A stretch of 64,000 nt of DNA. It comes from SIAJ01 sp963773845 (GTDB taxonomy: Bacteria > Planctomycetota > Planctomycetia > Gemmatales > Gemmataceae). A program made the translations under genes and the position numbers. Shown piece after piece: positions 1-9,736 of this stretch (position 1 is its first letter; each line of letters starts with the position of its first letter). The notes under the pieces were generated by a model, which was not told where the DNA came from, did no database searches, and was given only the letters and a program-made list of their open reading frames with translations. The stretch is taken from contig CAVZCU010000011.1 in NCBI GenBank assembly GCA_963773845.1, forward strand, positions 372,001-436,000, in the 5' to 3' direction.

Positions 1-1616
1 TTCGACAGCGTAACCGCTCTGGCCAGGTTCGATGGATCCGCTGTCGATCCGCATGCCAGCCCGTGGGCGAAGCGTTCATTTGGGATGGGTTGATTACGGA
101 TGTGACGGTCGAACGTCGGCAGGAAAATGAACTTCGTAAGCGAGAACGGCGCTTTCAAAGAATGGGCGATTCACTGCCGGTCCTTATTTGGCTCGCCGGG
201 CCCGACAAGAGATGCCTCTGGTTCAACCAGCGTTGGCTCGATTTCACCGGGCAAACGTTGAACCAGGCGATCGGTGATGGGTGGACCGCGGCGATCCATC
301 CGGACGACCAGAAACTCTGTACGCAGACATACAGCGACGCTTGCGATGCCCGCCGACCGTTCGCGATCGAGTACCGGCTTCGTCGTCGCGATGGAAGTCA
401 CCGCTGGTTTCTGGACAATGGCGTTCCACTCGCCAGCTCGGACGACTCATTTACGGGGTTCATTGGGGCGTGCGTGGATATTACCGAACGCAAGCAAATG
501 GAGGAAGCGCTTCGGGATGCGGACCGGAGGCGCGAGGACTACCTGGCCATGCTGGCCCACGAATTGCGGAACCCGCTCGCGCCGCTCCGAAATGGTCTGC
601 ACTTGCTCTCCCGACGGCCAGATGACCCGCAGTTGGTCACCGAGACGCGGGCCATGATGGCCCGACAGGTCGAGAACATGGCTCGGATCGTGGATGACTT
701 ACTCGAAGTGTCGCGAGTGTCGCGCGGCAAGGTCGCCCTTTACCGAACTCGGCTCGACTTGTCCGATGTGGCTCGGACCTGCACGGAGGACCGGCGGGCG
801 GTGGCCGAGGGCGCTGGGCTCCAATTGATATTCGCCGCGCCCAGCGGTCCCGTTTGGGTGGATGGCGACGCCACCCGGTTGTCTCAGGTGCTGGATAACT
901 TGATCCAGAATGCGATCAAATTCACGGCCAAGGGCGGGACAATCGCGGTGACGGCAGCCGCCGAGGGGGATGCGGCTCAGGTGAGCGTGCGTGACACTGG
1001 CATGGGAATCGATCGCGAGATGCTCCCCCATTTGTTCGAGATTTTTACCCAGGCCGATCGTTCGCTCGACCGGTCGCGCGGCGGACTGGGACTGGGATTG
1101 GCGCTGGTCAAAGGACTGATGGAACTGCATGGCGGCACGGTCGAGGCACGGAGCGATGGCCCGGGCAAGGGCAGCGAGTTCATCGTTCGCCTCAAGAAGT
1201 TCCGAGAGCCGGCCGCGCTGACGGAGATTCCGGCGTCGCCGAGTTCCATCGGCCGCCGGGCACGCGTGCTGGTCGTGGAGGACAACCACGACTCCGCCGA
1301 GAGTCTGCGAATGCTGCTCGATTTAACCGGCTATGAAGTCGAAGTGGCATACACCGGACCCGCCGGCGTCGAGGCGGCTGGCCGATTCCGTCCCCACGTT
1401 GTCGTCTGCGACATCGGTCTGCCGGAGCTGGACGGATACGGCGTTGCCCGTGCTCTCCGAAAGCAGCCGGAATTGACGGGCGTTCGGCTCATAGCGGTAT
1501 CCGGCTATGGTCGGCACGAAGACATCGAGAAATCCCAACGCGCCGGCTTCGATAAACACCTCACCAAGCCGGTCGACCCGCAGGATCTGCTGGAACAACT
1601 CGTCTTCAAGCGCTGA
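1..1616 (+). CDS. Hybrid sensor histidine kinase with receiver domain (5' end outside window)
   Basis: The reading frame is open to the first base, so the true start lies upstream; the first internal start codon is GTG at 63. Counting from that codon, residues 1-30 are the end of one PAS/PAC domain and about 30-145 a second PAS domain. A HisKA domain follows with phospho-acceptor His near 166 in HELRNPLAPL. The ATPase domain has an N box (QNAIKF), G1 (DTGMGI) and G2 (GGLGLGLALVKG). The C-terminal receiver domain starts near 400, with acidic residues VVEDN, phospho-acceptor Asp in VCDIGLPELDGYG and conserved Lys in LTKPVD. No membrane segment is visible in the part present. It should autophosphorylate and pass phosphate to its own receiver. 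No output domain or partner gene is visible. Confidence 0.93.
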   Translation, partial: RQRNRSGQVRWIRCRSACQPVGEAFIWDGLITDVTVERRQENELRKRERRFQRMGDSLPVLIWLAGPDKRCLWFNQRWLDFTGQTLNQAIGDGWTAAIHPDDQKLCTQTYSDACDARRPFAIEYRLRRRDGSHRWFLDNGVPLASSDDSFTGFIGACVDITERKQMEEALRDADRRREDYLAMLAHELRNPLAPLRNGLHLLSRRPDDPQLVTETRAMMARQVENMARIVDDLLEVSRVSRGKVALYRTRLDLSDVARTCTEDRRAVAEGAGLQLIFAAPSGPVWVDGDATRLSQVLDNLIQNAIKFTAKGGTIAVTAAAEGDAAQVSVRDTGMGIDREMLPHLFEIFTQADRSLDRSRGGLGLGLALVKGLMELHGGTVEARSDGPGKGSEFIVRLKKFREPAALTEIPASPSSIGRRARVLVVEDNHDSAESLRMLLDLTGYEVEVAYTGPAGVEAAGRFRPHVVVCDIGLPELDGYGVARALRKQPELTGVRLIAVSGYGRHEDIEKSQRAGFDKHLTKPVDPQDLLEQLVFKR

Positions 1617-1678
1617 GTAATTGGACGGCCCGGACTCCGGATGACGCCCGGGCCGATTCGCGATTCCCATGGGATCAA

Positions 1679-3868
1679 CTACTGCGTTACCTCCAAATGA
1701 AATGCTTTGTTCTTCTTGTTGGACTCGTCGATGAATCCGCTGCCGAGGGTAGCCGACGCAGCTTGTCGGAAAAGATCCCGCGCCTTAGCCGTCAAATAGG
1801 CAATGGGAATGTCCAACACATTCTTCAGGGCGTACTTCTCCGGCGCAACACAATGGTTCGAAACAAGTTCGGGCGGGTCGTTGTTATATAGCTCCTTGAT
1901 CTTGTCCACCATCGCTTGGTGGATGGCGATCGCGTTGGCTTTGATTTCGTCCACAGTCGTGTAGTCGGCAATCTGTTCTTCGTAGACGTCGATTACTTTG
2001 TCGCCCGTCGGCTTATATAGATTGTGCTGCTCATCGATATTGGCCTGGATTTGGGCCATCGTGGTTGCGCCTTTCAGAAGATACTCAAGCATGATCCGGG
2101 CCTGGTCCTCGGCCGTTCGGATGGTGCTCGAAACTCCCGCCGAAGCGGTTCCCGCATAACGCAACAATCCCTTGACCACATTGATCGTCTTCTGCTTGAG
2201 CACGCTGAAATCCGCTGTCTGCCCGGCCGGATAGATGCTCACGTCCTTGACCGAAATCGAATTGGTTTCATCGCAAACCGCAATCACGTGGGTGATCTGG
2301 CTGGCGATGTCGTCTGGAGGCGATTGCAGATTCGCACCGGGAATCTGTTCCGTTTTGGAGGCCCCCTTCTTCGTTCCCGCGGGGACCGTGAATGTATAGA
2401 CTGCCGAGCCGAGCTCGTTATTGACCGACGATCCGGACGCGAAATAAACATCCACTTGCGTGTCTTCTTCGATGTCCGCGGTGGTGGTGTACTTCAGTTT
2501 CAGTCCCCCTTTGCTGCTATCCCATTGGAGCGACTTGAACTTGACGTCGGACTTCTCCTTCTTGATGAAGTCGACTTGCACGTTCGAATCGTACAATCCA
2601 TCCGCCACGTTGGCGACCGTGATCGTCGCTTCGACTTTGTCCCCCTTCTTATTGACGGGCAAGGTGAGTTCTCGCCACTGGGTGGCCCCGGACGCGTCGA
2701 ATGCGGCCAGGCCAAGTCCATTCATCGTGTTTGTGTCTCCCTGGTTGCCGGACTGGGAGGACCGGAGACTGACTGAGTACCAGTCGTTGTACTGCGAACC
2801 AAAATACCCCCCTGGCACCTCGGAGGTGATGAACCGGTATCGGATGCGCACGGATGATTGACCCGCCGGCACGTCGAACGTCGTCGATGCCGTTCGCGGC
2901 CCCTCGCCGGAGGTGCTGAGTTGAAAGTTCGGATTCGTGATCTTAGCGCCATCGTCCGCGCCATCGACGATTGTGGCATTGGCTCCGGGGCCAACGGTCC
3001 AGCCGACGAGTCCCTGCGTGAAGTCAAGGTTCTCGACAGCTGCCGGGTCCGGGATTTTGGAGACCGTGACCACAATCGTGCCAAAGGCCGCCACATCGCC
3101 ACCATCGCCGTACCACTTGCCACCAGTTGCCTGAGTGAGAACCGTCCAGTTGGGAACGTTCGTAAACGTTGCCTTTCCGCCGACCGTCCCATGCATGGCG
3201 AAAACGGACTGATCGTCGCCGATCGACATCTTGACCTTCATGCCGGTCTTCACCAATTGGCCCGTTTCATCCCGTGTCTCGACGACAACCTTCAGATTGC
3301 CGGCCCAAACGATGAACTGGGCGGACACGGGCAGGCCCGACCGGGAATAGCCGCTGACCACAAACAGATTCTTGCCGCTGACGAGTGAGTTGCTCGCGAC
3401 GATCGCGCTCGGGGTGATTTTCAACGCATCCGAGGACAAGGAAATGCCGTTCCTTGTCACCGTCACCGGTCCGAAGAGAGTATCGAACTTGTCTCCCACG
3501 AGTTTGAAGACGACTTTCTTGGTGACCGGGTTGAATTTCGTAAGAGAAACACCTGCGATTTTGACAGTCGGCGAAGGGACAACGCCGTCGCCGGCGTCCA
3601 CAAGCAGTCGACCATTCTGTGTGGCACGGTTGATCTCAGAATTCCCGGCGCCAACGGGCTGCGCAGCATTCGGCTCCGGACGAATGTCGCTCGGCGACGG
3701 CACAATCGCCGGCGATTCCGGCCAGACGTACTGTGGCAGCCATGGTCCGGGGACAACCGTTGGTACGGTCCGATCCTCCAATTGGCGAACAACCAGACAA
3801 GCACGGCGAGGCCGACTTGTGTTGATGGTCCCGGAGGACGAAAGGAATCGAGGCGTCCAGAGGCGCAT
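1679..3868 (-). CDS. Large exported protein with planctomycete LEDR-type N-terminal motif
   Basis: A 729-residue protein, function unknown. Near residues 27-36 it carries RQLEDRTVPT, the motif typical of planctomycete extracellular proteins (Planc_extracel-like), preceded by a basic, Ser-rich leader. The middle is rich in beta-type sequence: residues about 90-210 resemble an Ig-like fold, about 280-430 a carbohydrate-binding-like fold, and about 440-560 a further beta region with acidic DIEEDTQVDVYF. The last 150 residues look helical (TIRTAEDQARIMLEYLLKG and onward). I infer a cell-surface or secreted role. It is convergent with the sensor kinase, 62 bases away. ATG at 3868 fits the leader. 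The family assignment rests on the motif alone. Confidence 0.8.
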   Translation of the reverse strand: MRLWTPRFLSSSGTINTSRPRRACLVVRQLEDRTVPTVVPGPWLPQYVWPESPAIVPSPSDIRPEPNAAQPVGAGNSEINRATQNGRLLVDAGDGVVPSPTVKIAGVSLTKFNPVTKKVVFKLVGDKFDTLFGPVTVTRNGISLSSDALKITPSAIVASNSLVSGKNLFVVSGYSRSGLPVSAQFIVWAGNLKVVVETRDETGQLVKTGMKVKMSIGDDQSVFAMHGTVGGKATFTNVPNWTVLTQATGGKWYGDGGDVAAFGTIVVTVSKIPDPAAVENLDFTQGLVGWTVGPGANATIVDGADDGAKITNPNFQLSTSGEGPRTASTTFDVPAGQSSVRIRYRFITSEVPGGYFGSQYNDWYSVSLRSSQSGNQGDTNTMNGLGLAAFDASGATQWRELTLPVNKKGDKVEATITVANVADGLYDSNVQVDFIKKEKSDVKFKSLQWDSSKGGLKLKYTTTADIEEDTQVDVYFASGSSVNNELGSAVYTFTVPAGTKKGASKTEQIPGANLQSPPDDIASQITHVIAVCDETNSISVKDVSIYPAGQTADFSVLKQKTINVVKGLLRYAGTASAGVSSTIRTAEDQARIMLEYLLKGATTMAQIQANIDEQHNLYKPTGDKVIDVYEEQIADYTTVDEIKANAIAIHQAMVDKIKELYNNDPPELVSNHCVAPEKYALKNVLDIPIAYLTAKARDLFRQAASATLGSGFIDESNKKNKAFHLEVTQ

Positions 3869-4509
3869 GTGGGGCTCCCAGGTGACGGTACAAAGAAGAA
3901 CCCGAGTCCTGCGAGTATTTCGGGTCGGCGACTACGTTAGCCGAGGAACTTGAGGGCTACAAGTAAAAAGCAATGATTTCTTTATTCGAATTGATTTCCT
4001 GAATTGACGGCCTGGGCGGGTGGCCACTGCCTGAATTGATGCATAAGCGAGACGCATGAGCTCCGTAGCATAAGCGACTCTCTCGTGCGTTCGAGGGTGG
4101 ATTGGGTTCTGCGCCGGCGACTTCGATGCGGTTGCGACTATTCGTCGTAAGCGCCCAATGGCGATTGGACGCATTCAGCTGGACCACCAAAACAACTACC
4201 AACTGTCCATTTCGGCCAAGCATTCGTGAAGCCGCGATGCGAGAGCGGAGCGCGAGCGCTTGCCCATTCCGATCGCCCGCGCTCCGCTTCGAAGACGTCG
4301 CCTCGTTGATCCGTGAGGTGGATGTCGCTGCGAGAAGCGCTCCGCTCCGAAGACTCCGCGTCGCGGCTTCACTTAGACCAGTTCGGAATCTTCCGGGTGT
4401 TTTGGATTCGTCCACAGAAGGGGACGAGGTTGACCGGAAGAATCCTGGCGATGCGTTTCCCTTGGCGTTCGAGCATGGTATGCTGGACGCCTCACCCTGA
4501 GGTGTCGTC
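3869..4509. other. Non-coding stretch with an imperfect 14-bp inverted repeat
   Basis: About 640 bases between two divergent genes with no convincing coding frame; a 261-codon minus-strand frame here has atypical composition and is treated as noise. The arms 4228-4241 and 4357-4370 are inverted copies (GAAGCCGCGATGCG against GAAGCCGCGACGCG, one mismatch), with GGAGCG/CGCTCC-rich sequence between them. It could be a decayed insertion or a structured leader. No promoter stands out. Confidence 0.4.
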
Positions 4510-6638
4510 ATGCGATTCTTCTCCCTCCTCTTTTTGACCGTTAGCCTGCTTCCGTTCGTCGACTCGCAAGCCACCGGCCAGGCCGGTTCCAAATCCAAAA
4601 CAAAGCCCAAGCCCGGCATCCCTTGGTCGGCAATCCGGCCGATTTGCCGAAGCCGGGGGAGCCACTCAGCATTCGCACTCCGGTGCAACGACCGGGTCCA
4701 CTGCGGAACGCGCGGTCGTGGACCATCGAGACCAAACGGCATCGCTGGTATCCCACGACCCTGGCGCTAAGTCCCGACGGCAAGCATCTCGCCACGGGCG
4801 GTTACGACGGCATCATTCGCATCTGGGACACCGATTCCGGAAAGTTCGAGAGGGCACTCGTCGGCCACGATTCGTATGTGTTCGGCCTCGACTGGTCGGC
4901 GGATGGGAACTACCTGGCCTCGGCCGGAAGCTTTGACGGTACTGCTCGAATATGGGACATGAGGACGGGAATGCCGGTGCGTGTGCTGAAAGGGCACAAG
5001 GGCTACGTACATCATGTCGCCTGGTCGCCGGACGGGACGCGCTTGCTCGCCGCGGGTGGCACAAGCGGATTCATCACGCTCTGGGACGTGGCCGCGACCA
5101 AGCAACTGGAAACGGCCGAATATGGCAACCCGATCTATAGCATCTCCTTCGCGAAGAGCGGCGCTTACGTAGCCACGTCGGCCGCCAAAGCGGGCACGTT
5201 CATCGCGGACGCGAGCACGCTCAAAACGGTGCATACGTTGACGGAATCGCTCGACGCCACCGCCGTCCAGTTTTCGCCGGATTCCAAGCTGGTCGCCGCC
5301 GGCAGTTCCAAGCAAACAATCGTTTACGACGTCGACTCCGGACAAATCAAACACAAGCTGGCGAGCCCGGGCTTCGCACTGGCCTGGACGCCCGAGGGCG
5401 GACTACTCGTTGCCCCCCAAAACGGCGGAGTCGTTCCGCACGCCCCGAATGGACTCGCGGCCGGAAAGGCGATGCAACTCGTCGCAGCAGCGATGGCTCT
5501 CTCGGCGGACGGCACTCAACTCTTTGCGCTTGTGCCCGGAAATGTCACGAATTGGCACATGGGCAAAAACTCGGTCGTGCGAACGATCGAAGTGGGTGAA
5601 GTGGAACGCCTCTCTTGGGGGGCGCATCATCCGATTCTCAAGGGAATCAATGTTACCAAATCGCCAACGCTTTGGGACCCGGCCACGGGAAAGCTTCTCG
5701 CGACACTCGATGGCCACACGGGGGTCGTGACCGACGCGGCTTGGTCCGCAAACGGCAAAACCCTGGTGACGGGATCGCAGGACAAGACCGCCAAGGTATG
5801 GGATGTTGGCAGTGGCAAGTTGCTGAGAACCCTCGCTGACCATGGCGGAATAGTCACGACCGTCGCCGTTGCCACGGACGGCAAGATTGTGACCGGCTGC
5901 GCCGATAAGAAAGTCCGTGTTTGGCCCGCCAAGGGCGAGAAGCCATCGCAGACGCTCAGCGAACATAGCGCGGTCGTCACGTCAGTCGCCTGGTCGCGCG
6001 ACAATCGTACGCTGGCGTCGGGCGGCAACGACCGAGACATCGTTATCTGGAATGCCGACACCGGAAAGATCATCAAGTCAATCGACAACCCCACCGAAGT
6101 CCAGTCACTCGCGTTTTCACCGGATGGCAAGCGGATCGCGGTCGGCAGCGTGGACGATCGATTGCGAATCTACCAGGTCGCGACTGGAAAAATGCTCGCG
6201 GAACTGGAACAGCCCGGCAGTCCGCCGAATGTTTCGGCTGTTGCGTGGTCGCACGACGGGCTCTTCGTCCTCGCCGGCCGCGGCAATCACACGATGCAAC
6301 TCTGGAACACAAGGACCAAAAAGGATGTGTTGAACATGGGCACGATGGCCCCGGTCACGGAGGTTGCATTTTCGAGTGATGGCCGGACGTTGGTCGCGGC
6401 CACGCTCGATCGCTCGATTCGCTTATGGAACTCGGCCACGGGGCAGTTGAAGACAACCATCGTCGCGGACAAGAACCAATTGCTGGCCATCGGCTCAGAC
6501 GGCAACTATCGCTGTCCGCATCCGGATGAAAGCGAATTGATCGCGGTCGTGCAGACGACCAAAGGTCAGGAAACGCTGACGCTCAAGGAATTCGCCACGA
6601 AGTTCAGCCACCGCAACTCGCCGGGGATGGTGAGGTAA
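4510..6638 (+). CDS. Exported WD40 beta-propeller protein, reading frame broken near its N-terminus
   Basis: The body (frame from about 4623) contains many WD40-type blades, recognisable as SPDGKHLATGGYDGIIRIWD, SANGKTLVTGSQDKTAKVWD, SRDNRTLASGGNDRDIVIWN and others, about ten or more in all. That is enough for one long or two propellers. No usable ATG lies in that frame. An ATG at 4510 in another frame gives a good signal peptide (MRFFSLLFLTVSLLPFVDSQ) followed by a Lys/Pro-rich linker. The two frames join cleanly if one base is gained or lost between about 4600 and 4622. I therefore annotate one gene with a frameshift. Such exported WD40 proteins are common in planctomycetes, often as scaffolds. 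TTG at 4623 would otherwise be the start and would leave no signal peptide. Confidence 0.85.
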
Positions 6639-6654
6639 TGATGGGAGTCGATCC

Positions 6655-6999
6655 ATGGCGTCTGCAGAAGAAAGCAGGAAATTCGACGTTCCATTTGACG
6701 AAATCCGCGCGGCCGTCTCCATGGTTCTCCGCGATATGAACGCGACGAAAATCGAATGGTCGCCCACGGGGCTAGTAGCTGAAGCGTTCATTCCGCCCGG
6801 AATTCTAGCCATCTGGAACAAGATTGGCTGGAGGATCCTTGTGGGTGTTGAACCCAACGGATTGGTCTATGTCCGTTCGGAGAGCATTTCCTGGTTCAAC
6901 TTGAACAGGGATGGCCGGAACTGCCGGAATTTCCTGTCGAAGCTTGAAAGGCAAATCGGATCGAAGAGCCCTTCCAATCAGGACGGACCCCAGCATTGA
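6655..6999 (+). CDS. Small hypothetical protein
   Basis: A 114-residue soluble protein that I do not recognise. ATG at 6655 follows GGGAG at a suitable distance and lies 16 bases after the WD40 gene, so the two are probably co-transcribed. The sequence alternates helical and strand-like parts (FDEIRAAVSMVLRDMNATKI, then GWRILVGVEPNGLVYVRSES) and ends in a charged tail. No signal peptide, membrane segment or catalytic motif is visible. Codon usage matches its neighbours. The convergent membrane-protein gene ends at 7114. Confidence 0.6.
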   Translation: MASAEESRKFDVPFDEIRAAVSMVLRDMNATKIEWSPTGLVAEAFIPPGILAIWNKIGWRILVGVEPNGLVYVRSESISWFNLNRDGRNCRNFLSKLERQIGSKSPSNQDGPQH

Positions 7000-7113
7000 A
7001 CCTATTCCGCGGGGCATATCTGAGCGATTTGTCCTTCCATTCCGTCGAATTCAACGGTGCCTGCTCCGGGTTTCTACCGCTGCCAAATTCGCACGAGGAG
7101 TTTCGCCAAGTCG

Positions 7114-7710
7114 CTATGGTGACGGCGTCACCTGTGCCGGTTTCGGACTCCCCGGCGACTTGTGTGATTCCACTTCTTCCTTCGACATCAATACCAGAAA
7201 CGTACCCAGCGCGACGAGAACAATTCCCGCGGGCAGCTTCCAGCCGGGGATCTCGAAGTCGAAGACGAACGGATTGCCCGCTTTCGGATGCCACAGCAGG
7301 CTCAAGATTGTGTTGATGGCCGGCGCCAGGGCGAAGATCAAAGGAGCAATGTAGATGCGATAGGTGGCCGGGTTCACCCCTTGCGCCTTGGCGGATTCGA
7401 CGGCGGCCTTACTCGCGAAGATAACGCAAATCGCGCCGACCGCACCCGCCACACCAGCCAGACCGCTGAAAATGAGACCCGTCGACTTCCATTCCGGCTT
7501 CGCATCGTCTCGAATAGTCATGAGCACAAGCGGAACAACGACCGCCATTACGAAATAAGCGATGCCCACGCACAGGATCGATGCCAGTCGGCCGCCGATC
7601 GTTCCCGGGCGAGTGGTTAACTCCGTGCCGCCGAAGAAGATCAGTGGGACATACACGCCCCACGCCAAGCCGGCCAGAATGACATAACCCCACCAAGGAA
7701 TGTTGCTCAC
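7114..7710 (-). CDS. Multi-pass membrane protein of unknown function
   Basis: A 198-residue protein with about five hydrophobic segments: roughly residues 6-27, 45-65, 80-100, 120-140 and 155-178. The C-terminal tail is charged and Pro-rich. The segment spacing resembles small integral membrane proteins of planctomycetes, but no motif identifies a transport or enzyme family. It stands alone, convergent with the preceding small gene and upstream (on the same strand) of nothing obvious. The ATG at 7710 places the first segment directly at the N-terminus. Confidence 0.7.
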   Translation of the reverse strand: MSNIPWWGYVILAGLAWGVYVPLIFFGGTELTTRPGTIGGRLASILCVGIAYFVMAVVVPLVLMTIRDDAKPEWKSTGLIFSGLAGVAGAVGAICVIFASKAAVESAKAQGVNPATYRIYIAPLIFALAPAINTILSLLWHPKAGNPFVFDFEIPGWKLPAGIVLVALGTFLVLMSKEEVESHKSPGSPKPAQVTPSP

Positions 7711-7822
7711 GGGTACCTCAACAAAAACAAGGAATCAGGAGCCAGCAGTAAGGGTATTGGTTGGGTCCTGACGGCTGATTCCCGACTCCATCTAAACTCG
7801 AAAATGGGGAAGGCGGTAGGAA

Positions 7823-7895
7823 TGACCCTGACGGGATTCGAACCCGTGTCGCAGCCTTGAAAGGGCTGTGTCCTAGACCTCTAGACGACAGGGCC
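7823..7895 (-). tRNA. tRNA-Glu (anticodon TTC)
   Basis: A full 73-nt cloverleaf can be drawn on the minus strand. The acceptor stem is GGCCCTG with CAGGGTC (one G-U pair), discriminator A. The anticodon stem CAGCC/GGCTG encloses the loop CTTTCAA, giving anticodon TTC. The T arm contains GGTTCGAATCC. The CCA end is not encoded. It lies alone between a membrane-protein gene and the thioredoxin gene. Confidence 0.97.
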
Positions 7896-8107
7896 AACCC
7901 CCTGATTTGTACGGCGATTGCGAGCGGCAGTCAAGGAAGGCACAATTGCAGTTTATGGCACCGGTCCCGACGCGGGGCCATGCCGGCGAATCCTTTCCAC
8001 CTCTTGGCTACTCGAATTCGAAGATTGACCGCACGGTCGTTTATCTTCACAATACTAAACAAGTGGGCTGCGCAATAAACGCAAGATCCCACCTCAAGGA
8101 GTCCGGA

Positions 8108-8443
8108 ATGGCCAGCGCCAATGTGCACGAGTTTGGGACCGACAACTGGCAGGCGGAAGTGATTGAGAGCGGCGTGCCTGTGCTCGTCGACTTCTGGGCT
8201 CCCTGGTGTGGGCCCTGTCGGGCTTTATCCCCCATTGTTGACAAGCTCGCCAAGAAGTTCGCCGGCAAGTTGAAAGTCGGAAAAGTCAACATTGACGAGA
8301 ATGGCGACCTCGCCGCCCAGTTTGGGATCAACTCGATCCCCCGCATTCTCGTCTTCAAAGGCAGCCCTTCGCCCGTGCAGTCGGTGACCGGTCTCCGCAG
8401 CGAGGCGGAACTTTCACAAATGCTGACAAACGTCATTGGCTAA
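8108..8443 (+). CDS. trxA: Thioredoxin
   Basis: A 111-residue protein with the thioredoxin active site WCGPC (FWAPWCGPCRALSP) near residue 33, and the cis-Pro motif INSIPRILVFKG near residue 78. It acts as a cytoplasmic dithiol reductant. I chose ATG 8108 because AAGGAG lies just upstream and it gives the usual family length; the open frame extends further up to 7907 but would add an atypical leader. No partner gene is adjacent; the next gene downstream encodes an FHA protein. Confidence 0.95.
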   Translation: MASANVHEFGTDNWQAEVIESGVPVLVDFWAPWCGPCRALSPIVDKLAKKFAGKLKVGKVNIDENGDLAAQFGINSIPRILVFKGSPSPVQSVTGLRSEAELSQMLTNVIG

Positions 8444-8590
8444 TCAGCTGTCAGTTTCGGAGCGGGCGGGAGAGTTTTGTGCTTGAATGGAACTCGACCG
8501 TCCGCGTCTGTTTCGAACAAATCCCCGATTATCCGCAAATTTGCCAATCTGCGCAAACTCAGCATCTCTATAATAATCGGCACAACTGAG

Positions 8591-9046
8591 ATGAACGACC
8601 TGATGTCCAATCGCTCCCAATCGCGCACCGAGCCTCTGGCAGGCGAACTCATCGTTCGCAACGGTCCGGACTGCGGCATCTCGCGAACTCTCCTGGTTCC
8701 AGTTACGCTCATCGGGAGCAATGAGAACTGCGATCTCCGCATTCTTGATATTTTGGTTCGGGCTGTACACTGCGTTGTTTCCGTGACGCCGGAAGGGCCG
8801 CACCTCCGTTCGGTCGGTGGGACGACTCTTGTGAATGGCATTCCCTCATCGAGCCGATTGCTTCGCTCTGGGGACATTCTCACGGTCGGGCCGCTGGAAT
8901 TGGAAGTGCATTGGCGATTGCCGCCGGGCCGGACGCCAAATTCCTCCGCGCTTCTTGCTCGACCCAAGCTCGCACCATTTGATGGCACCAACTCGATCGC
9001 GAGTGGTGACAGCGCCAGACGATCGGCCTGCCGTCAGGCCGGTTAA
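8591..9046 (+). CDS. FHA domain protein
   Basis: A 151-residue protein. Residues about 20-110 form a forkhead-associated (phosphothreonine-binding) domain: ELIVRNGPDCGISRTLL, then LIGSNENCDLRI, then VHCVVSVTPEGPHLRSVGGT and TLVNGI. This is the usual GR-S-H-NG order, with S in LIGSNEN and H in AVHCVV; Arg of the GR pair is replaced by Ser. The C-terminal 40 residues are Ser/Ala/Arg-rich and probably disordered. It could read phosphorylation by Ser/Thr kinases such as the one at 26-29 kb; that link is inference. ATG 8591 is used; an in-frame start at 8477 is possible but lacks similarity to the domain. Confidence 0.82.
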   Translation: MNDLMSNRSQSRTEPLAGELIVRNGPDCGISRTLLVPVTLIGSNENCDLRILDILVRAVHCVVSVTPEGPHLRSVGGTTLVNGIPSSSRLLRSGDILTVGPLELEVHWRLPPGRTPNSSALLARPKLAPFDGTNSIASGDSARRSACRQAG

Positions 9047-9082
9047 AGCTGGACGGCAATTCTTTCCCCCTTACGGGCCGCA

Positions 9083-9700
9083 TTAGCGGGGCGGCCGCGC
9101 TTCCAGGATCGGCTCATTTCCCAGCCTGGGCATTGCACGGCCCAGTCGCGTGTACCCGGTGCGGGCCTTAGTAAGTGCCGCTGGCGGCAGGTGCATTTCG
9201 ACGAGCTGCAAAAAGTGGTTGAGCCCGCCAATGAGTGAGTGAATGCGGATTTTGTCGCCGCTTTCCGAAGCGAAGACGAACCATGCATTGAACGGACTGT
9301 AAGTCACTTCGCCAATGTCGTCCCACGGAATCGACCGGAGTCCCGTCCATGCCGATCGTCGCTCCAACCCCTTCGCGCCCACGGAAACGTAATATCTGCT
9401 GGTTTCCCAGAAGAGTGGAATACCAATCGCCACGAACAGGACATACGCTCCCATAACGTACCAAACCGCTCCGGCTCGCGGGGGAAACGCGGCGATCAAC
9501 GCCGTGATTACGATAGGAACGCCGAATGCCGCAAAGAGTGCGAACCAACGAATCGCGAATTTATAACGAAATGTGTGCGATTGGCTGCCGGAGCCTGCGG
9601 CCGGGCCGCCACGCTGAGCAGTCCAACTCATGAGAGCCATGAAGATAATCGCGCCGAGCGCGATCATCCCATAGCTCAGGAATGGAATCACGTGGCGCAT
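9083..9700 (-). CDS. Membrane protein with PH-like C-terminal domain
   Basis: A 205-residue protein. Three hydrophobic segments lie at about residues 5-25, 52-72 and 80-100. They are followed by a soluble part with the pattern of bacterial PH-like domains (SRYYVSVGAKGLERRS, SIPWDDIGEVTYSP, then FVFASESGDKIRIHSL). Function unknown. It lies 36 bases downstream of the DedA gene on the same strand, so the two may be one transcript. Confidence 0.7.
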   Translation of the reverse strand: MRHVIPFLSYGMIALGAIIFMALMSWTAQRGGPAAGSGSQSHTFRYKFAIRWFALFAAFGVPIVITALIAAFPPRAGAVWYVMGAYVLFVAIGIPLFWETSRYYVSVGAKGLERRSAWTGLRSIPWDDIGEVTYSPFNAWFVFASESGDKIRIHSLIGGLNHFLQLVEMHLPPAALTKARTGYTRLGRAMPRLGNEPILEARPPR

Positions 9701-9736
9701 CGAAAGCTCACGCGGCGGTATTGGCCTCTTGGGCGA

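Noticed and set aside
3957..4742. 261-codon minus-strand frame before the WD40 gene
   Set aside because: Overlaps the WD40 signal peptide on the opposite strand; composition is not protein-like and no motif was seen.
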